64,000 bases of DNA from Candidatus Krumholzibacteriota bacterium. Its GTDB lineage: Bacteria > Krumholzibacteriota > Krumholzibacteriia > Krumholzibacteriales > Krumholzibacteriaceae. The stretch's first letter is position 1. Each line of letters opens with the position of its first letter. Made by a program: the position numbers and the translations under genes. Positions 11,667 to 21,458 of the stretch are shown here, one piece after another. The stretch spans positions 122,017-186,016 of the forward strand of contig JAFGBF010000008.1 in the NCBI GenBank assembly GCA_016933255.1, in the 5' to 3' direction. The notes under the pieces were generated by a model that had not been told where the DNA came from, did not search any database, and saw nothing but the letters and a program-made list of their open reading frames with translations.

Positions 11667-12530
11667 ATGAAGGAAACGATAAAAAGAAGTTACTGGTCCT
11701 CGGGATGGGATAGATTCCGGAAGAATCCGATGGGGATGGCCGGGGCAGTTATAGTGGTCTCGCTTTATCTTATAGCCCTCTTTGCTCCAGTGATCGCTCC
11801 AGGTGACCCGGTCGACCACGGAGACCTTCCGTCGATGAGGCATCTTCCTCCCGGCGGTTCTCATCTGCTGGGAACCGACAAGTTTGGAAGAGACGTCCTG
11901 ACGAGGCTCCTGTATGGATCACGGATTTCGCTTGTGATCGGATTCATCGCCGTAGCGATCTCGGTCCTGATCGGGACTATCGTAGGCGCGGTAGCCGGAT
12001 ACGCCGGAGGAATAGTCGATTCGGTCATCATGAGGATCGTCGACGCGCTGATGGCGATACCCAGGCTCTTCCTTCTTCTCACCTGTATAGCCCTTTTTTC
12101 CAGGTCTATCTGGCTGATAATATTTCTTCTGGGCGCCACAAGCTGGATGGCGACGGTCAGGCTGGTCAGGGCGCAATTACTGACAATAAAGGAACAGGAT
12201 TTTGTCGTTGCCGCCGAAGCCCTCGGCGCCGGAAAAAGAAGGATAATTCTAAAGCACCTTATACCTAATACATTGACAGTGATTATAATTTCAGCCACCC
12301 TTCGGATCGGCGGGATCATTCTGGCAGAGGCCGCCCTGAGTTTTCTGGGACTCGGAGTGCCGCCGCCGACGCCGAGCTGGGGACAGATGGTCTTTGAAGG
12401 ACGTGAAGTCCTCCTCGGGGCGTGGTGGGTCTCGACATTTCCCGGCCTGGCTATCATTATTACCGTGATCGGATACAACCTGCTCGGAGACGGGCTCAGA
12501 GACGCGTTCGATCCGGTCCAGTTTTCATGA
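11667..12530 (+). CDS. ABC transporter permease, DppC/OppC type
   Basis: HLLGTDKFGRDVLTRLLYGSRISLVIGF; EAALSFLGLGVPPPTPSWGQM; FNLLGDGLRDAFDP-like C-terminus. Confidence 0.95.
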   Translation: MKETIKRSYWSSGWDRFRKNPMGMAGAVIVVSLYLIALFAPVIAPGDPVDHGDLPSMRHLPPGGSHLLGTDKFGRDVLTRLLYGSRISLVIGFIAVAISVLIGTIVGAVAGYAGGIVDSVIMRIVDALMAIPRLFLLLTCIALFSRSIWLIIFLLGATSWMATVRLVRAQLLTIKEQDFVVAAEALGAGKRRIILKHLIPNTLTVIIISATLRIGGIILAEAALSFLGLGVPPPTPSWGQMVFEGREVLLGAWWVSTFPGLAIIITVIGYNLLGDGLRDAFDPVQFS

Positions 12531-12542
12531 CGCGGGGATCAT

Positions 12543-13520
12543 ATGGACAAGCTGCTTAAAGTGGAAAACCTGACTACGGAATTCCTTACGTCTGAGGGCC
12601 TTGCCAGGGCAGTAGACCGGTTCTCATTCGATATCGGGCATGGCGAGACTGTGGGGCTTGTCGGAGAGTCAGGGTGCGGAAAGAGTGTGACAGCATTGTC
12701 GATAATGAGGCTCGTTTCAGATCCTCCGGGAAGGATCTCGGGAGGGTCTATCTTTCTCGAAGGAAAGGATCTCCTTTCTTTGACGGAAAAGGAGATGAGA
12801 AAAATACGGGGAAACGAGATCGCAATAGTATTTCAGGAACCTCTTTCCAGTCTCAACCCGGTATTCACATGCGGCGAACAGATCCGGGAAGCAATTGCCC
12901 TGCACCAGAAGATGGGAAGAAAGCAATCGCGTGAAAAAGCTGTCGAGATGCTGCGTCTGGTAAAGATCCCGGATCCCGGCAACAGATATTTCAGTTATCC
13001 TCACCAGATGAGCGGCGGGATGAGGCAGAGGGTCATGATAGCGATGGCGCTGAGCTGTCAGCCGAAGCTTCTGATCGCCGATGAACCGAGCACAGCCCTG
13101 GATGTATCTGTCCAGTCACAGATAATGGAATTGCTTTCCGATCTCAGAGATGCCATGTCGATGTCTATTCTGCTGATCACTCACGATCTTTCCGTCGTCG
13201 CCCAGATGGCCGAGAGGGTAATCATAATGTACGCAGGAACTGCAGTTGAGGAAGCTTCTGTAAAAGAGATCTTTTCCGATCCCGGGCATCCGTATACAGA
13301 AGGCCTTCTGGCTTCGATCCCGAGGCTTAACGCAAGGGTAGAGCGTCTTTCGGTAATACCGGGGAACGTCCCCGATCCATTGAATCTTCCATCGGGATGC
13401 AGGTTCAGCGACCGGTGTCCGAAAAGGGAAGAAAGGTGTTTCGCAAAAGAACCGCCGATGTTCGTTGCCGGCAAAGGACACTTTGTCAGGTGCTGGCTAT
13501 CTGAAGGGCAGGAGCGATGA
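12543..13520 (+). CDS. Peptide ABC transporter ATP-binding protein, DppD/OppD type
   Basis: Walker A GESGCGKS, MSGGMRQRVMIAMAL, Walker B LLIADEPSTALD, C-terminal oligopeptide/Cys region CRFSDRCPKREERC. Confidence 0.96.
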   Translation: MDKLLKVENLTTEFLTSEGLARAVDRFSFDIGHGETVGLVGESGCGKSVTALSIMRLVSDPPGRISGGSIFLEGKDLLSLTEKEMRKIRGNEIAIVFQEPLSSLNPVFTCGEQIREAIALHQKMGRKQSREKAVEMLRLVKIPDPGNRYFSYPHQMSGGMRQRVMIAMALSCQPKLLIADEPSTALDVSVQSQIMELLSDLRDAMSMSILLITHDLSVVAQMAERVIIMYAGTAVEEASVKEIFSDPGHPYTEGLLASIPRLNARVERLSVIPGNVPDPLNLPSGCRFSDRCPKREERCFAKEPPMFVAGKGHFVRCWLSEGQER

Positions 13521-14542
13521 TAGATAAGCAGCGTTCAAAGAGGGGGGCCCTGGAGATAGCAGCGGCGGTCAAAGATGGGCCGATACTCAGCGCTGTGGGA
13601 ATAAAAAAATATTTCAGAGGTTCCGCAGGTCTTTTTACCAGGAAAAGAGGCGGCCTGATAAAAGCTGTGGATGGGGTGGATATTATTCTTGAGAGGGGCA
13701 AGACTCTGGGCCTTGTCGGCGAGTCCGGCTGCGGGAAGAGTACGCTTTCGCGCGTTCTGATGAGACTCGAGGAGCCTACCGGCGGATCTATTGAACTTGA
13801 CGGGATAGATTTTCTGGCCCTGAATGGTTCAGAGTTACGGAAAACAAGGAAAAAGATCCAGATGATCTTCCAGGACCCGTATTCTTCGCTCAATCCAAGG
13901 CTCACCGCGGGAAGTACGATCGGTGAAGGGATAAGGATACATAAGCTTGCCAGAGGAAGAGATGTGAAACGAAAAGTCGATTCTCTTCTTCAGAAGGTAG
14001 GCATGTCTTCATCAGCGGCGGGAAGATATCCTCATGAATTTTCCGGCGGTCAGAGGCAGCGGATAGGTATCGCCAGAGCGCTGGCTGTCGAACCAGAGAT
14101 CATAGTGGCTGATGAACCTGTTTCCGCCCTCGATGTCTCTGTTCAGGCGCAGATCATCAATCTGTTGAAGGACCTTCAGTCAAGCCTCGGGCTGACCTAT
14201 CTTTTTGTGGCCCACGATCTCGGAGTCGTCGGCCACATCAGCGATACGATAGCTGTCATGTATCTTGGAAGGATCGTGGAGTCGGCCCCTTCCAGCCTGC
14301 TTTTCACTGATCCGCTTCATCCATATACAATGGGGCTGCTTGCTTCGATCCCTTCAATAGAACCGTCAAACGGCAGGATCAAAGCTGCTATAAGCGGAGA
14401 TGTCCCGAGCCCTGCCGAAGTGCCGCCCGGATGCGCTTTTCACACCCGTTGCCCGCAAGTCATGGACCGCTGCAGGACAGAGACCCCCCCTACAACCGGC
14501 AGGGGAGATGAAAGATCGGTCTGCTGCTGGCTGTATTCCTGA
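13517..14542 (+). CDS. Peptide ABC transporter ATP-binding protein, DppF/OppF type
   Basis: GESGCGKSTLSRVL, FSGGQRQRIGIARAL, IIVADEPVSALD; overlaps upstream ATPase by ATGA. Confidence 0.96.
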   Translation: MIDKQRSKRGALEIAAAVKDGPILSAVGIKKYFRGSAGLFTRKRGGLIKAVDGVDIILERGKTLGLVGESGCGKSTLSRVLMRLEEPTGGSIELDGIDFLALNGSELRKTRKKIQMIFQDPYSSLNPRLTAGSTIGEGIRIHKLARGRDVKRKVDSLLQKVGMSSSAAGRYPHEFSGGQRQRIGIARALAVEPEIIVADEPVSALDVSVQAQIINLLKDLQSSLGLTYLFVAHDLGVVGHISDTIAVMYLGRIVESAPSSLLFTDPLHPYTMGLLASIPSIEPSNGRIKAAISGDVPSPAEVPPGCAFHTRCPQVMDRCRTETPPTTGRGDERSVCCWLYS

Positions 14543-14683
14543 CCTGGAAACTGTTCCGATTCAGGCAGACAGATTCGGTGCCCGGCCGGACAGGTTCTTT
14601 CTGCCTGTGAGGGAAAGGGATCTTCCCGCGCAGAGGCAAAAAATATCCTCTTGAAAAGGCTTTTTCACTGGACGAAATAAAAT

Positions 14684-14712
14684 TATGCTGTATCATCCGG
14701 ATTCAATCCGGA
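14684..14712 (+). promoter_or_regulatory. Candidate promoter -10 followed by inverted repeat TCCGGATT-C-AATCCGGA (14696-14712)
   Basis: TTTTCA (14662-14667), 16-nt spacer, TATGCT (14684-14689), then a perfect 8+8 inverted repeat near the predicted +1, upstream of the V-ATPase genes. Confidence 0.4.
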
Positions 14713-14765
14713 AGGACAGGCCGAGAGGCAGGCTGTCAGATTATATCTATCAACAGGAGCGATAG

Positions 14766-15083
14766 ATGGTAAAAGAACACCTTAGGGAGATCCGTTCAAG
14801 GGAACAGAAGGCCAGGGATTCGGTGATCGAAGCCCGGAGTCTTGGCGCAGAAAGGATCGAAGAAGCTCGCAAAAAAGGTGAAAAACTGCTTGAGGATACG
14901 CAGATCGAGGGGAACGAGCTAAAAAGGTCGATGGTAGATGAGGCAAAAAAGACCGCCGAAGCGAAGATCAAGACCCTTCGCTCCGGGAGTGAAAAGGTCA
15001 TCGCCTCCCTGGAGGGATCGGCAAAAAAGAAGATCTCCGAAGCGCTCGATATGATAGCAGAAGAATTCCGCAAAGGGGTCTGA
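14766..15083 (+). CDS. V/A-type ATP synthase stalk subunit (H/G-like coiled coil)
   Basis: Short, highly charged coiled-coil protein placed first in the V-ATPase operon. Confidence 0.75.
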   Translation: MVKEHLREIRSREQKARDSVIEARSLGAERIEEARKKGEKLLEDTQIEGNELKRSMVDEAKKTAEAKIKTLRSGSEKVIASLEGSAKKKISEALDMIAEEFRKGV

Positions 15084-15127
15084 CCGGCAGACCGGTCGAT
15101 CCTTGAAAGCTATGGAAGGAGTTCGGC

Positions 15128-17089
15128 GTGGCAGTAAGCCGGATGATGAAAGTACAGATCCTTGGACATTCTGCGGTCGGGGAGGAAGTCAAGTCCTACC
15201 TGAAAGAGGCCGGAGTAGTCGAGATCACTGATGTCTCGATCGAAGAAGAGACTCCGCCTGCCGAAAAAGAGGATCTCAGAGATATCGAATCGAGACTCGA
15301 GCAGGCAGAATCGGCCATCGAGTTTTTCGGCGGGTATATCGAACAGCCGTCTTTCTTCCAGAAGATATCAAAGGGTCCGCTCTACGTTTCCGGCGAAGAA
15401 CTGGAAAGGCTCTCCAGAGAGATCTCCATAGAAGAGGTCTACAACGACTGCTGCAGGCTCCAGGGGACGATACGGTCGATGAGGGACCTGCTTGCCGACA
15501 GTGATGAACTGGTATCTTCCCTTACTCCATGGAAAGATCTCGACGTGCCTCTTCAGGATCTTGCTACCGATGGGTATAATGTCCAGTTCTGGACGGTCCA
15601 GGACAAGATCGCTGACAGGAATATCGGGAAGTTTCGGGAAGATTTTGAATTGTGCGACTGTTCCGAGTTTCACAGGGAAAACGGGAAATCCTATATAGTG
15701 GTGATCGCCGCCAGCGAACTCTATTCCGAGTTGATCGAGGCGATGAAGGAACTCGGCGCCCATCATCACTCGTTCGGACATCTGGAGGGGACGCCGGCCG
15801 AGATCATAGGCATGCAGGGAAAGCTATGCGAGGGTTACAGAAAGAATATAGCCGAAGCGGAAGATGAAGCGCGCCGGCTTGCCTCAAAGCGTGATGAACT
15901 CTGTCTGCTTGCGGATCATTACAGGGAAAGGATCGGTCTTTTGTCGGCGGAAGACAGGTTTTATTACACTGACAGCACATTCATACTTGAGGGATGGGTA
16001 AGGGCACTGGACAGGCCCGGCCTTGAAAATGGGCTGTCGGAAACCTTTGATGAGATAGAGACCAGCTTCCGCGACCCCTCTGATGGGGAAAACCCTCCGA
16101 TATCTCTCGAAAATGGTCCCGCGGCGAAGCCTTACGAGTTTGTCACCAGTTTGTACGGCAGGCCGGTATACAGGGAAGTCGATCCTACACCTCTCCTCGC
16201 ACCGTTTTTTATCCTTTTTTTCGCGATGTGCCTGACTGACGCAGGATATGGATTGTCTCTCGCAGCACTGACATCCTTTATAATCATAAAATTCAAACCG
16301 TCCGGCGGAGCGGGGCTCCTTATGAAGGTCCTGTTTATGGGCGGTCTTATAACCTCCGGAGTCGGGATAGTGGCCGGAGGGATATTCGGGATCAACGCAG
16401 GCGCCTTTCCGGCCTGGCTTCAGAACTTTGTTTTTATAGATCCTTTGCGTGAACCGATGAAGATGCTCAACATCTCTTTCCTGATGGGCCTGGTCCATAT
16501 GATATTCGGAATGGGAGTGAGGCTTACCGCAGATATAAGGGCGCGGCTGATCTCCGACGCGATATTCGACGATCTCACATGGATGCTTTTCCTGATCGTC
16601 CTGGCTCCTCTCGGATATACAGGGATCCTGAACGGGACTCTTCCGGCCGGGGTAATGGTTGTGAGCAAATGGGGAGCTGTCGGGCTGGCGGCAGTGATCT
16701 TCCTGACAGGAGGGCGTAAGCAGAAATCTCCCGTTAAAAAAGCATTGAGCGGGCTCGTAAAGTTCTATGACGTTATCGGGTATTTCGGTGATGTCCTTTC
16801 ATACGCGCGCCTGCTTGCGCTGGGGCTCGCGACAAGCGCGATCGCGATCGCGGTCAATGATATCGCCGCTATGGTCAAGGGGATGCCTTTTTACACAGGT
16901 TATATCGCAATGGTCCTTATACTGGCAGGCGGCCACGCGTTCAATCTTGCGGTAAATACGCTGGGCGCTTTCGTGCACGCGGGAAGGCTTCAGTATCTGG
17001 AGTTTTTCTCAAAATTTTTCACGGGCGGAGGAAGAGAATTCAGGCCGTTTAAAAGTGAAAGAAAGTTTTCGGTACTGAAAAAAAATTGA
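15128..17089 (+). CDS. ntpI: V-type ATP synthase subunit I (a subunit)
   Basis: MAVSRMMKVQILGHSAVGEEVKSYLKEAGVVEI; C-terminal membrane domain with DVLSYARLLALGLATSAIAIAVN and NTLGAFVHAGRLQYLEFFSKFF. GTG start. Confidence 0.95.
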   Translation: MAVSRMMKVQILGHSAVGEEVKSYLKEAGVVEITDVSIEEETPPAEKEDLRDIESRLEQAESAIEFFGGYIEQPSFFQKISKGPLYVSGEELERLSREISIEEVYNDCCRLQGTIRSMRDLLADSDELVSSLTPWKDLDVPLQDLATDGYNVQFWTVQDKIADRNIGKFREDFELCDCSEFHRENGKSYIVVIAASELYSELIEAMKELGAHHHSFGHLEGTPAEIIGMQGKLCEGYRKNIAEAEDEARRLASKRDELCLLADHYRERIGLLSAEDRFYYTDSTFILEGWVRALDRPGLENGLSETFDEIETSFRDPSDGENPPISLENGPAAKPYEFVTSLYGRPVYREVDPTPLLAPFFILFFAMCLTDAGYGLSLAALTSFIIIKFKPSGGAGLLMKVLFMGGLITSGVGIVAGGIFGINAGAFPAWLQNFVFIDPLREPMKMLNISFLMGLVHMIFGMGVRLTADIRARLISDAIFDDLTWMLFLIVLAPLGYTGILNGTLPAGVMVVSKWGAVGLAAVIFLTGGRKQKSPVKKALSGLVKFYDVIGYFGDVLSYARLLALGLATSAIAIAVNDIAAMVKGMPFYTGYIAMVLILAGGHAFNLAVNTLGAFVHAGRLQYLEFFSKFFTGGGREFRPFKSERKFSVLKKN

Positions 17090-17123
17090 TATTGGATGAT
17101 AAGCTTCAAGGAAGGAGAGGACT

Positions 17124-17597
17124 ATGATGGGTTTTATGCTGGTAATCTTTGGAGCCGCTCTGGCGGCCGGTCTCGCTGGAGCAGGGTCGGCTCTCGGAAC
17201 GGGAGTAGCCGGGCAGGCCGCCAACGGGGTGGTAAGCGAGGATCCTGATAAATTCGGGGCGCTGCTTGTCCTTCAGGCCCTCCCCGGCACGCAGGGCATC
17301 TATGGACTGGTAGCCTTGTTCATGATGATAAACAAGCTGCCTGCTTTGGACCAGCTTGGAAGCATAACGGTCGGTTCCGGGCTTGCGATGCTGGGAGCGG
17401 CCATGCCGGTGGCTTTGACGGGGCTAGTTTCCGGGCTCTACCAGGGTAAGGTCTGTTCGGCGGCCTGCAGTCTCGTGGCCAAGCGGCCCGGCGAGGTCGG
17501 CAAGGGTATGGTCTTTGCCGTTATCGTGGAGACTTACGCCGTACTCGGCCTGCTTGGAACGATTCTTCTTCTTCAGAAGATCTCCCTGGGCGCATGA
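17124..17597 (+). CDS. ntpK: V-type ATP synthase subunit K (proteolipid)
   Basis: Four predicted TM helices; LPGTQGIYGLV and YQGKV...VFAVIVETYAVLG motifs. Confidence 0.96.
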   Translation: MMGFMLVIFGAALAAGLAGAGSALGTGVAGQAANGVVSEDPDKFGALLVLQALPGTQGIYGLVALFMMINKLPALDQLGSITVGSGLAMLGAAMPVALTGLVSGLYQGKVCSAACSLVAKRPGEVGKGMVFAVIVETYAVLGLLGTILLLQKISLGA

Positions 17598-17622
17598 CAG
17601 TATCATATGAATAAAGGATTGG

Positions 17623-18225
17623 ATGACTGAGATGTCTATTGAGAAGATATTTGAACGGATTACGGGTGACGCCGAAAGGTCGGCTAAAGAGATACTGGAT
17701 GCAGCTGAGCAGGAGGCTTCAGCGGTCGAGAAAGACTATCTGGAAAAAGCTGAAGCTCTCAGGACCCGCCTGCGGTCGTATGCGGAAAAGAAAGCCGATG
17801 AAGAAGAACGGCACCTTATTGTCAACGAGCAGCTGGAACTGAAGAAAGTGGTTCTCAGAAAGAAGAGAGAGATCCTCGAAAGTCTCTACGAAGAAGGGAA
17901 AAAGAAGATAATCGGATTGCCCGCGGAAGAGTCGGGAAAAATATTATCCGATCTGATCCTGAATAAAGCGATCTCCGGACGTGAAGAGATAGTAATATCA
18001 GCATCGCAGGAAAAAATATTCTCAGATCGATTCATAAGCGGGCTGAACGACCGGTTTGAGGGGGGCGGAAAGTTCTCTCTTTCAGCTGAACGCGGAGAGT
18101 TTCCCTGGGGCGTTGTCTTAAGGGAAGGGAGAAGGGTAGTGGACCTTTCTCTTGAAGTCATTTTCGATCAGCTCAAGGAGAAGATCGAGCCGAAGATCGC
18201 CGCAATGCTTTTCGCGGAGAAATAG
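17623..18225 (+). CDS. ntpE: V-type ATP synthase subunit E
   Basis: N-terminal coiled coil, size and operon position typical of subunit E. Confidence 0.88.
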   Translation: MTEMSIEKIFERITGDAERSAKEILDAAEQEASAVEKDYLEKAEALRTRLRSYAEKKADEEERHLIVNEQLELKKVVLRKKREILESLYEEGKKKIIGLPAEESGKILSDLILNKAISGREEIVISASQEKIFSDRFISGLNDRFEGGGKFSLSAERGEFPWGVVLREGRRVVDLSLEVIFDQLKEKIEPKIAAMLFAEK

Positions 18226-18238
18226 CAGGAGGCCGTTA

Positions 18239-19201
18239 GTGGGGCAGGACTACACATATATATCCGCCAGGATGAGAGCCATCGAAGCTTCGAGGCCGGA
18301 TGCCGCCTGGTTTCAAAGGATAACCCGCGCTCCATCCGATTCTCTTCTTGGATCGGTAAGGGAGTTTTTCAGCGGTTTCGACCAGGTCGAATCTGTCTAT
18401 GAGTTTGAGGACGGCATCGAGGCCGGGATATCCGGAATACTCGATCTTGTGGAAAGCCTTATACAAGACAGAGAAGTGATCGGATTTATCCGGGCGGGTT
18501 ATGATTTTGATAATATGGTACATCTCTGGAAAGCCCGTATGCTGGGGAAGAAGCCGTTCCTGAACAGCTTCGGACTTGTCGATCCGGAGAAGATCGAACA
18601 GGCGCTCGGTGGATCGACCATCATCTGGCTGCCCGAATACCTTAAGAAATTATACGAAAGGCTCGAAAGGGTCGAAGGGTCAGGAGATATCCATGCGGTG
18701 GAAAATGAAGGAGAGAAGGCCAAGTGGGAATATCTCGTCGAGAGAGCTCCCTCTGAAGATGCAAGAGGATTTATTGTCAAAAAGATAGATCTGGGCAATA
18801 TCAAGACTTTTATAAGGTTTAAACGTACAGACCTCAGAAAAGCGGATTTGCCGGAGATGTGGGTCGAAGGAGGGGAGATCGACCGCTTTACACTCAACCG
18901 GTTGTATAAAGAACCGGAAGATGAGTTGTATAACTATCTGCTCGTGACAAGTTACCGGGGGCTGGTGCAAAAAGGGCTGAGCATAAATACACCCCTGTGG
19001 AAGGTCGAGACCCTTCTTTCATCGCATCTCGTCGAGATGATCGGAGAGAGCGTATACAGGTTTTTTGATCTGATGCCGGTGATATATCATCTTCAGCTGC
19101 GCGAACGCGAAGCACAGCTGCTCAGGATCATATTTACCGGAAAGATAAACAATCTTCCCGATGACATGATCCTGGAGAAGGTGGAAGCGGTCATATCCTG
19201 A
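18239..19201 (+). CDS. ntpC: V-type ATP synthase subunit C
   Basis: YTYISARMRAIEASRPDAAWFQRI...; GTG start at 18239 preceded by AGGAGG is preferred over the ORF-track start 18152, which overlaps ntpE. Confidence 0.88.
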   Translation: MGQDYTYISARMRAIEASRPDAAWFQRITRAPSDSLLGSVREFFSGFDQVESVYEFEDGIEAGISGILDLVESLIQDREVIGFIRAGYDFDNMVHLWKARMLGKKPFLNSFGLVDPEKIEQALGGSTIIWLPEYLKKLYERLERVEGSGDIHAVENEGEKAKWEYLVERAPSEDARGFIVKKIDLGNIKTFIRFKRTDLRKADLPEMWVEGGEIDRFTLNRLYKEPEDELYNYLLVTSYRGLVQKGLSINTPLWKVETLLSSHLVEMIGESVYRFFDLMPVIYHLQLREREAQLLRIIFTGKINNLPDDMILEKVEAVIS

Positions 19202-19222
19202 GATCGAAAGTAGGTGGCCTGA

Positions 19223-19573
19223 TTGGCAGGAAATATAGCAGTAATAGGAAATTCTGATTCGGTCGACTATTTCAGGATACTCGGATGCAGGGTCTATGCG
19301 ACCAGGAACGGCGAGTTGGCCGAGGATATATTTCAGGAAGTCATGGAAGGCAGATTCAAGATCGTCCTCGTCACAGAGGAGGTCTTCGGCAAATACAAGA
19401 GTCTTATAAGGGACAAGGCGCGGGGTGTCTTCCCTGTCATAAGCGTTATACCGGATATACATGGTGCCAGATGGAAAGACGACTCGCCTGTCCTCGATGG
19501 AGTCGCATTCAGGGAACTCCGCGAAGCGGTCATAAAGGCTGTAGGGCAGGATATATCGGGAACCATAGAGTAA
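19223..19573 (+). CDS. V-type ATP synthase subunit F
   Basis: IAVIGNSDSVDYFRILGCRVY... and VTEEVFGKYKSLI are typical of subunit F; TTG start; operon position. Confidence 0.9.
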   Translation: MAGNIAVIGNSDSVDYFRILGCRVYATRNGELAEDIFQEVMEGRFKIVLVTEEVFGKYKSLIRDKARGVFPVISVIPDIHGARWKDDSPVLDGVAFRELREAVIKAVGQDISGTIE

Positions 19574-19611
19574 CGCAAAAAGAACGAAAAGCTCAAAGGA
19601 GATGAACGCAA

Positions 19612-21396
19612 ATGGGCGCTGGAAGAATAATCAAGGTATCGGGTCCTCTTATTGTGGCCGAAGGAATGGACGAAGCGAGGATGTTCGAGGTGGCCAAGGT
19701 AAGTGAACGTGAGCTGATAGGGGAGATCATCGAGCTGCACGGGGATCAGGCGTATATCCAGGTCTATGAGGATACCTCGGGCCTGGGGCCCGGCGAGAAG
19801 GTCACCGGTACCGGGCAGGCGCTCAGTATCGAACTCGGTCCCGGACTTCTTGAGTCGATCTATGACGGAATCCAGCGGCCGTTGAACAAGATCTATGAAA
19901 AAGCAGGATCATATATAACCAGAGGGCTCAATATCAATGGGCTCGACAGGGACAGGAAATTTGAATTCACTCCTGATCCTTCTCTGAAAGAGGGCCAGGA
20001 GATCAAAGTCGGAGACCTGCTCGGGGAGGTAAAAGAGACCGAACTGATAATCCACAGGATAATGGTTCCTCCCACCCTTAAGGGCGGGATCCTTGTAGAG
20101 AAACCGAAGGCGGGGACATATACGGTCGAGGATGTGATTGCCCGGGTCAAGGCCGGTGACGAGACCCAGGATGTGAGGATGTACCACCGGTGGCCGGTCC
20201 GGACTCCGAGGCCGATCGCGAGGAAACTTGTTCCGGAGGTTCCTCTTGTAACGGGACAAAGGGTCATAGACACATTATTCCCGATCGCCAAAGGCGGGTC
20301 GGCGACGGTCCCCGGGCCTTTCGGCGCCGGGAAGACAGTCGTCCAGCACCAGCTTGCCAAATGGTCGGATGCCAATGTCATAGTCTACGTTGGATGCGGG
20401 GAGCGCGGAAACGAGATGACAGATGTACTTCAGGAATTTCCCGAACTGATCGATCCGGCGACGAACAGGCCGCTTATGGAAAGGACAGTCCTTATCGCGA
20501 ATACTTCAAACATGCCGGTAGCTGCCCGTGAGGCCTCGGTCTATACAGGTATTACGATAGCAGAATATTACAGGGATATGGGGTATGATGTGGCGGTTCT
20601 TGCCGATTCGACCTCAAGATGGGCAGAGGCGATGAGGGAGATGTCAGGCCGGCTCGAGGAGATGCCAGGGGAGGAGGGGTATCCTGCCTATCTGCCGTCG
20701 CGTATCGCGGACTTCTACGAAAGATCAGGACGCGTAGTCTGTCTGGGGAGTGAAGGCCGGAATGGGACTCTCAGCGTCATAGGCGCCGTGTCGCCTCCGG
20801 GAGGGGATCTTTCCGACCCGGTCGTCCAGGCGACTCTCAAGGTCGTGAAAGTCTTCTGGGCTCTTGAGGATCAGCTTGCTTTCGAGAGACATTTTCCTGC
20901 GATAGGATGGCTGACGAGTTACTCGCTGTATCATGACAATCTCAGCGAATATATGCGTAACGAAGTATCTCCGAAATGGGCGGAGACGAGGGTGGCTGCG
21001 ATGAGTATTCTGCAGAAAGAAGGGGAACTCAAGGAACTCGTACGTCTTGTAGGGCTCGATTCACTCTCCGACACGGACAGGATCGTCCTTGAGACGGCAA
21101 AACATATAAGGGAGGATTTTCTCCATCAATCGGCGTTTGACGATGTCGATGCCTACACGAGGATGGAAAAGCAGTTCAGGATGCTTGAGACTGTGGTCAA
21201 ACTTCACAGGGCATGCGAGAGCGCGATCCAGAAAAAGGTGCCCCTGAAAAAACTGCTTGAACTCAAGGCGAGGGAGGGTATCGCGAGGATGAGGAATATA
21301 GAGGAAGACAAAATGGAGAAATTCGACGAGATACAGGAAGGGATCGAAAAAGAGATAGCCGGATATTCGGCTGACAGCAGGCAGGTCGAAGCATGA
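19612..21396 (+). CDS. ntpA: V-type ATP synthase subunit A (catalytic)
   Basis: Walker A GPFGAGKTVVQHQLAKW; YVGCGERGNEMTDVLQEFPEL; ADSTSRWAEAMREMSGRLEEMPGEEGYPAYL. Confidence 0.98.
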   Translation: MGAGRIIKVSGPLIVAEGMDEARMFEVAKVSERELIGEIIELHGDQAYIQVYEDTSGLGPGEKVTGTGQALSIELGPGLLESIYDGIQRPLNKIYEKAGSYITRGLNINGLDRDRKFEFTPDPSLKEGQEIKVGDLLGEVKETELIIHRIMVPPTLKGGILVEKPKAGTYTVEDVIARVKAGDETQDVRMYHRWPVRTPRPIARKLVPEVPLVTGQRVIDTLFPIAKGGSATVPGPFGAGKTVVQHQLAKWSDANVIVYVGCGERGNEMTDVLQEFPELIDPATNRPLMERTVLIANTSNMPVAAREASVYTGITIAEYYRDMGYDVAVLADSTSRWAEAMREMSGRLEEMPGEEGYPAYLPSRIADFYERSGRVVCLGSEGRNGTLSVIGAVSPPGGDLSDPVVQATLKVVKVFWALEDQLAFERHFPAIGWLTSYSLYHDNLSEYMRNEVSPKWAETRVAAMSILQKEGELKELVRLVGLDSLSDTDRIVLETAKHIREDFLHQSAFDDVDAYTRMEKQFRMLETVVKLHRACESAIQKKVPLKKLLELKAREGIARMRNIEEDKMEKFDEIQEGIEKEIAGYSADSRQVEA

Positions 21397-21458
21397 CAGG
21401 CCGGGCTGTTCATCCAAAAGTCGAAAAAATAAGAGAATTCAGGAAAGAAGGGGTCTGA

